From: Marinilabiliales bacterium
GTDB taxonomy: Bacteria > Bacteroidota > Bacteroidia > Bacteroidales > SZUA-534
DNA length: 20,815 bases
Direction of reading: 5' to 3'
Assembly (NCBI GenBank): GCA_003512955.1
Contig: DOTG01000032.1
Coordinates: 1-20,815 of the forward strand
Shown piece after piece: positions 17,111 to 20,815 of this stretch. Positions within the stretch are counted from its first letter, which is position 1, and each line of letters begins with the position of its first letter. Below the pieces are notes generated by a model. The model was not told where the DNA came from. It made no database searches and was given only the letters and a program-made list of their open reading frames with translations. Made by a program: the position numbers and the translations under genes.

Positions 17111-18556
17111 TTACGGTATGATTTCCTTTTCGGGACGATTTTGGTAATACACATCCACGGCTACCATCAAAGCAGTAAATCCCCAAAAAGGAACCGAAGC
17201 TTTATCGGTATCTAAAAAGTTATTCAAAACCCCATGGAAATAATAGGTCCACAAGCCAACAATGGCCGCTAAGCCAAGCACTTTTACTTCTTTGTTAGTG
17301 GTTCGGTATATAGCCCGGATTCCGGTAACCATTGTAGTAATAATTATCAACACGAACATAAATGGGCCTAACACACCTTGTTCCGAAAGTGGCCCTAAGT
17401 ATTCACTGTGGGCATTGCCCATATTGCCCTCGTTGGTACTGATGATGGTTTTTTCGTACGATAATTGATAAGGGGCGTAATAAAACATATAGGTACCGGG
17501 TCCCCAGCCAAAAATCGGTTTGTCGCGAAACATCCGGATGGCACAATTCCAACGGTTCAGCCGTTCTAAATTTGAGGCATCGGTCGATACGTTTGAAATG
17601 GACTGTACATGCTCGGCCAAATTGGTGGAAGAATCCTGTTTATTTGATTTCAGATTGCTCATTAAAATATTGCCTACCACCAAAAATACTAAAGCGAAAA
17701 AGGCGATGCCTGAAATTATGATCCAAAGTTTAATCCGTAGTTTGATAAGTATCCAAATCCCAAAAGCTCCAATCAGGCTTACCCATGCGGCACGCGAATA
17801 GGAGAAAATGAACCCGGTGAAAAGTACCAAGGTTATAAATCCAAAGAACACCCGGTTCCGGGGAGTGTAGCCTTTGAATAAGGTAATTCCAATCATGAGT
17901 GGAATGAAAAAAGCCAACATCGCCCCATAAGAGGTATGGTCTTTATAAAACGGATTGGCCGACCAGTGGGCAATCTTTTCATCAAAAATACCATATTTCA
18001 CATGCCGGACAAGGGCATAGAAAACCACAATGGTTAAGGCAATGGCATAAAGAGTTATGTATTTCCTGATGTTTTTTGGGTTCTGGAATAATTGAGTAGC
18101 TAAAAAGTAGAAGGCTGCAATAAACCACATTCTCGAAACCAGATACTTGATTGAAACCAAAGGCATGCTACTGGTCATGCTTGTTACAAGCATCCAGCCC
18201 AAATACAGATAAATACTGATGCTTATGGGATGTCGCCAGATTGTAGCTGGCAGTGTGTTGTTCAGAAGGATCTTGACCACAAACAATAAAAGTATTCCTG
18301 CCAATAGCGGTTCGGTAGGTAAAAACATATCAATGGGTAACCCAGGAACAAGCTCCGATAGCGGGATGGAAAGCGGCACCAGAAAAACTAACGCCAACAA
18401 TAGCTTATCAAGTGTAAGGAACAGGGCTAAAACCAACAATAAAACCAAGGGCGATAAGGTGAATAGATACACCTCGTTATAAACAAACAGTGTATTTATT
18501 ATAATGAAGAGGAGTACCCCTGCATAGATCCACCAATTTTTCTTTATCTCGAACAC
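17111..18556 (-). CDS. O-antigen ligase/polymerase-like (Wzy/WaaL) membrane protein
   Basis: The 481-residue product has about eleven to twelve membrane helices and one long extracytoplasmic loop. The loop carries 'LERLNRWNCAIRMFRDKPIFGWGPGTY' and 'NAHSEYLGPLSEQGVLG', the Wzy_C/O-antigen ligase pattern, with H383 in the AHSEYL motif. Such proteins join or polymerise sugar repeats on the outer face of the inner membrane during O-antigen, capsule or exopolysaccharide assembly; ligase and polymerase cannot be told apart here. It starts with GTG at 18556, because no in-frame ATG occurs near the first helix and the upstream wzz-like stop is only three bases away. That spacing implies translational coupling. 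Confidence 0.9.
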   Translation of the reverse strand: MFEIKKNWWIYAGVLLFIIINTLFVYNEVYLFTLSPLVLLLVLALFLTLDKLLLALVFLVPLSIPLSELVPGLPIDMFLPTEPLLAGILLLFVVKILLNNTLPATIWRHPISISIYLYLGWMLVTSMTSSMPLVSIKYLVSRMWFIAAFYFLATQLFQNPKNIRKYITLYAIALTIVVFYALVRHVKYGIFDEKIAHWSANPFYKDHTSYGAMLAFFIPLMIGITLFKGYTPRNRVFFGFITLVLFTGFIFSYSRAAWVSLIGAFGIWILIKLRIKLWIIISGIAFFALVFLVVGNILMSNLKSNKQDSSTNLAEHVQSISNVSTDASNLERLNRWNCAIRMFRDKPIFGWGPGTYMFYYAPYQLSYEKTIISTNEGNMGNAHSEYLGPLSEQGVLGPFMFVLIIITTMVTGIRAIYRTTNKEVKVLGLAAIVGLWTYYFHGVLNNFLDTDKASVPFWGFTALMVAVDVYYQNRPEKEIIP

Positions 18557-18559
18557 GAC

Positions 18560-19588
18560 CTATCTTTCAGTATTTTTAATTTCATTGATTCTTTTTACAA
18601 TGGAATCAGAAATAACCATCAGCAATACCATGAAAACAAAGGTGGAGAAGGTTGACAACACCACTATTAACCATCGGATGGGATACGACTTCTTTTCGGC
18701 TTTCACAGCCGGGTTTACCACGAATTTAGTGGGAAGGGTTTGAGTAGCATCTACCAAGGCCTCGGCATATTTCGATTTGAGGTTACTTAACTGTTTCTTT
18801 TCAAATTCAAGAAAATCCCGTAACGAAACATAAGCACCACCATACTTTGCAAAAATCTCCAATTCTTCTTTTAATTTTTGTTCGGCCCTTAAATTACCAC
18901 GGATAATTGCTTGGCCATAGGCATCTGTCAACACCTCTGACTGTCTTTCATAATCTACAACACCAAACGAGCGGATGACTTTTAGTGAATCTTCCAAAAC
19001 CTGAATCTGATCCCGCAAGGTAATGTACTCTTTTTCAACCAAAGCCAAGGCCTCAACAGCCCGTTCCTTTTGCATGCTGTTCCGCACCGTATCAACCAAA
19101 GCTGCGATATCATTGGCTATGTCGGCTGCAATTTGGGCATCGTGGTCAAACACGGTGATACGCACCGACAAAAATTTGGTGGGCTCAAAGGAAATATTTG
19201 ACGAAAATTCTTTGTGCAATGCGGTATAAGGGTATCGGCTGGTAGAATCAATATCATAATGTTTCATCAGGTGATACTTTTTGATGATTTTGTCCCTGAT
19301 TTCGTCCGATTGTAAGACTTGGAGCAATTGTTCCACCTCTTCGTCCTCACCAAACTTTAAAATATCCTTTTTCGAGATATTCATCGAAAGCAAATCATAC
19401 GAAACCGAACTCGAAGCGGTCGGAAAAAGGATGACCTCCGATTTAAAACGTTCAGGAATGGTCAATGAAACAATGATAGATACCAGAGCTGCAAAAACAG
19501 TTACTGAGATAATGGGCCATTTACGGTCCCACAAATAAAGGATTAAATCGACTGAGTCAAAACGGTATTCTTTGTTGGCTTCCGACAT
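18560..19588 (-). CDS. Wzz-type polysaccharide chain-length determinant
   Basis: The 342-residue protein has a membrane helix at ~24-46 and another at ~307-327, with a periplasmic helical domain between them. The N-terminal 'VDLILYLWDRKWPIISV ... PERFKSEVILFP' is the Wzz domain opening, and the middle contains coiled-coil-rich sequence ('LVEKEYITLRDQIQVLEDSLKVIRSFG'). A Pro-containing 'KSYPIRWLIVVL' precedes the second helix, as in the family. It lacks the cytoplasmic tyrosine kinase domain of Wzc. It sets glycan chain length together with the polymerase encoded next. It is the first gene of a likely minus-strand operon (wzz-like, O-antigen ligase-like, possibly the radical SAM gene), with a promoter and a leader hairpin upstream. 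Confidence 0.9.
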   Translation of the reverse strand: MSEANKEYRFDSVDLILYLWDRKWPIISVTVFAALVSIIVSLTIPERFKSEVILFPTASSSVSYDLLSMNISKKDILKFGEDEEVEQLLQVLQSDEIRDKIIKKYHLMKHYDIDSTSRYPYTALHKEFSSNISFEPTKFLSVRITVFDHDAQIAADIANDIAALVDTVRNSMQKERAVEALALVEKEYITLRDQIQVLEDSLKVIRSFGVVDYERQSEVLTDAYGQAIIRGNLRAEQKLKEELEIFAKYGGAYVSLRDFLEFEKKQLSNLKSKYAEALVDATQTLPTKFVVNPAVKAEKKSYPIRWLIVVLSTFSTFVFMVLLMVISDSIVKRINEIKNTER

Positions 19589-19634
19589 AATTTGTTGTAT
19601 TAAAAATGAATATTCACTTGATGGATAAACCCAT

Positions 19635-19654
19635 TGATAGCTAATAGGCTATCA
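19635..19654 (-). promoter_or_regulatory. Inverted repeat in the leader of the Wzz gene
   Basis: TGATAGC (19635-19641) and GCTATCA (19648-19654) pair over seven bases with a six-base gap. The repeat lies between the predicted -7 element and the start codon, near the predicted transcript 5' end. It could be an operator or a short 5' hairpin. Confidence 0.4.
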
Positions 19655-19665
19655 TCACAGAACGG

Positions 19666-19673
19666 CAAAAGTA
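19666..19673 (-). promoter_or_regulatory. -7 promoter element of the polysaccharide operon
   Basis: On the minus strand TACTTTTG is a perfect TAnnTTTG match, 77 bases upstream of the Wzz start. The -33 region is only T-rich. It implies a leader of roughly 70 bases containing the inverted repeat at 19635-19654. Confidence 0.45.
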
Positions 19674-19769
19674 ATAAAAGAATTCAGAAATCTAAAAACC
19701 ACTAAGGAAAGTAATTGTTACTTTTATCTATCTGAAATTATTTGTTCTATACCAATAAAAATTTTGTCT

Positions 19770-20612
19770 ATGAAGTATTTAGGAGCTCATATAAGTGCCT
19801 CAGGAGGAGTTGAAAATGCTCCCATCAACGCACAAACAATTGGAGCCAATGCCTTTGCCCTATTTACCCGCAACCAGCGTCAATGGGTTTCAAAACCATT
19901 AGATAAGACCTCGATTAAAAAATTTCGCGACACCTGTCAGGAATTGGGTTTTGGTCCCAACCAAATACTCCCTCATGACAGTTATTTGATTAATCTTGGT
20001 CATCCTGAAAAGGACAGTTTGATAAAATCGAGGAAAGCATTTTTGGATGAGATGCAACGATGTGAACAGTTGGGATTAAATCGGCTAAATTTTCATCCGG
20101 GAAGCCACTTGAACCAGATAGATGAGGGAACGTGCTTAAAAACCATTGCCGAAAGCATCAACTGGGTCCTCGATAAAACCCTAGGGGTAACCGCTGTTAT
20201 TGAAAACACGGCAGGACAAGGTTCAAACCTGGGCCATACCTTTGAACAAATCAGGCATATTATCGACCATGTGGAAGATAAATCGCGGGTGGGTGTTTGC
20301 ATTGATACCTGCCACGCCTATGCTGCCGGCTATGACCTGAAAACAGAAAACGGGTACAATCAAACCTGGGAACATTTTGATAAAACAATTGGTTTTCAGT
20401 ACTTGAAAGGGATGCACCTGAACGACACCAAAAAGGGCTACGGGTCGCGGGTCGACCGTCATGAATTGCTGGGGCAGGGCTTTTTAGGTATCGAACTTTT
20501 CAAAAGACTGATGGCAGATGCCCGTTTTGATGCCATACCACTTATATTGGAAACTCCCGATGAAAATGCCTGGGCTGGCGAAATCGAACTTTTACGTTCT
20601 TTTGCTAAATAA
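19770..20612 (+). CDS. nfo: Deoxyribonuclease IV (AP endonuclease, Nfo family)
   Basis: The 280-residue product is endonuclease IV, which cuts DNA 5' to abasic sites and removes blocked 3' ends in base excision repair using three zinc ions. The family motifs are all present: 'YLGAHISASGGV' at the start (H7), 'VIENTAGQGSNLGHTFEQI' in the middle, 'VGVCIDTCHAYAAGYDL', 'HLNDTKKGYGSRVDRHELLGQGFLG' and the C-terminal 'LILETPDE'. The ATG at 19770 is chosen over the in-frame TTG at 19764 because it gives the standard MKYLGAHIS beginning. Length is normal. It is transcribed away from the Wzz gene, with a shared 181-base gap; no clear promoter for nfo itself was found. Confidence 0.97.
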   Translation: MKYLGAHISASGGVENAPINAQTIGANAFALFTRNQRQWVSKPLDKTSIKKFRDTCQELGFGPNQILPHDSYLINLGHPEKDSLIKSRKAFLDEMQRCEQLGLNRLNFHPGSHLNQIDEGTCLKTIAESINWVLDKTLGVTAVIENTAGQGSNLGHTFEQIRHIIDHVEDKSRVGVCIDTCHAYAAGYDLKTENGYNQTWEHFDKTIGFQYLKGMHLNDTKKGYGSRVDRHELLGQGFLGIELFKRLMADARFDAIPLILETPDENAWAGEIELLRSFAK

Positions 20613-20717
20613 CAGGAATATAAATAAAAACCAACTTATTAAACACGAGTTCAATAACGATAAGTTAAGGTTTTTAAGTGTAAAATAAACCCAAAGAATG
20701 GTTAAAGTATTAAATTG

Positions 20718-20759
20718 TTTTATACTACGCATGGTATAAAATTGGAAAATCTGTTTTCC
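20718..20759. repeat. Two small AT-rich inverted repeats downstream of nfo
   Basis: The 203 bases after nfo hold no gene. TTTTATAC (20718-20725) pairs with GTATAAAA (20734-20741) over eight bases. GGAAAA (20744-20749) pairs with TTTTCC (20754-20759) around a four-base loop. They are weak by length and AT content, and may be a terminator region or chance. Confidence 0.3.
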
Positions 20760-20815
20760 TGACTTAATAATGCGAATTAAGAGTTAAAAATCAGGCCGAT
20801 AAAAGCTACAGCCAG

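Overview
The window looks like chromosomal DNA of a member of the phylum Bacteroidota, probably a free-living marine or sediment type. Three things support this. Secreted proteins carry C-terminal type IX secretion (T9SS) sorting domains. There is a DUF4421-like outer-surface protein. Several genes are preceded by the Bacteroidota -7 promoter element TAnnTTTG. No tRNA, rRNA, CRISPR array, insertion sequence or phage gene was seen. Genus is not claimed.

Positions 1-5189 hold secreted-protein genes. First is the 3' end of a propeller-like T9SS cargo gene. Next is a very large gene (821-5189) for an M6-like zinc metalloprotease followed by a right-handed beta-helix, a helical region and a T9SS sorting domain. 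In this sequence it is broken by a run of seven G at 2321-2327: one base fewer restores a single frame of about 1455 residues. Base composition changes sharply inside the gene, from very AT-rich (2340-3320) to GC-rich (4130-5190), which suggests a mosaic history. A 17-bp stem-loop follows it.

Positions 5412-9506 (+ strand) hold a short DUF262 protein, a TPR-containing membrane histidine kinase without a neighbouring response regulator, and an overlapping MORN/YwqK-like repeat protein.

Positions 9536-11938 (- strand) encode a SulP anion transporter fused through a STAS domain to a beta-carbonic anhydrase, a likely bicarbonate uptake or CO2-handling protein. Convergent and divergent gaps separate it from its neighbours.

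Positions 12181-16209 (+ strand) hold tsaB (tRNA t6A synthesis), a DUF4421-like protein, an unrecognised protein with weak resemblance to tandem RidA-fold domains, a MarC-family membrane protein and a small HEAT-like protein.

Positions 16206-19588 (- strand) hold, in transcription order, a Wzz-type chain-length protein, an O-antigen ligase/polymerase-like membrane protein (GTG start, 3 bases after wzz) and an SPL-family radical SAM protein. The last ends in QLSLF, an exact match to the consensus beta-clamp-binding peptide. A divergent gene, nfo (endonuclease IV), occupies 19770-20612.

Most of the window is ordinary chromosome. The points most worth a second look are the poly-G break and mosaic composition of the large secreted protease, the clamp-motif radical SAM protein, the transporter-anhydrase fusion, and the small inverted repeats around 5207-5275 and 19635-19654.
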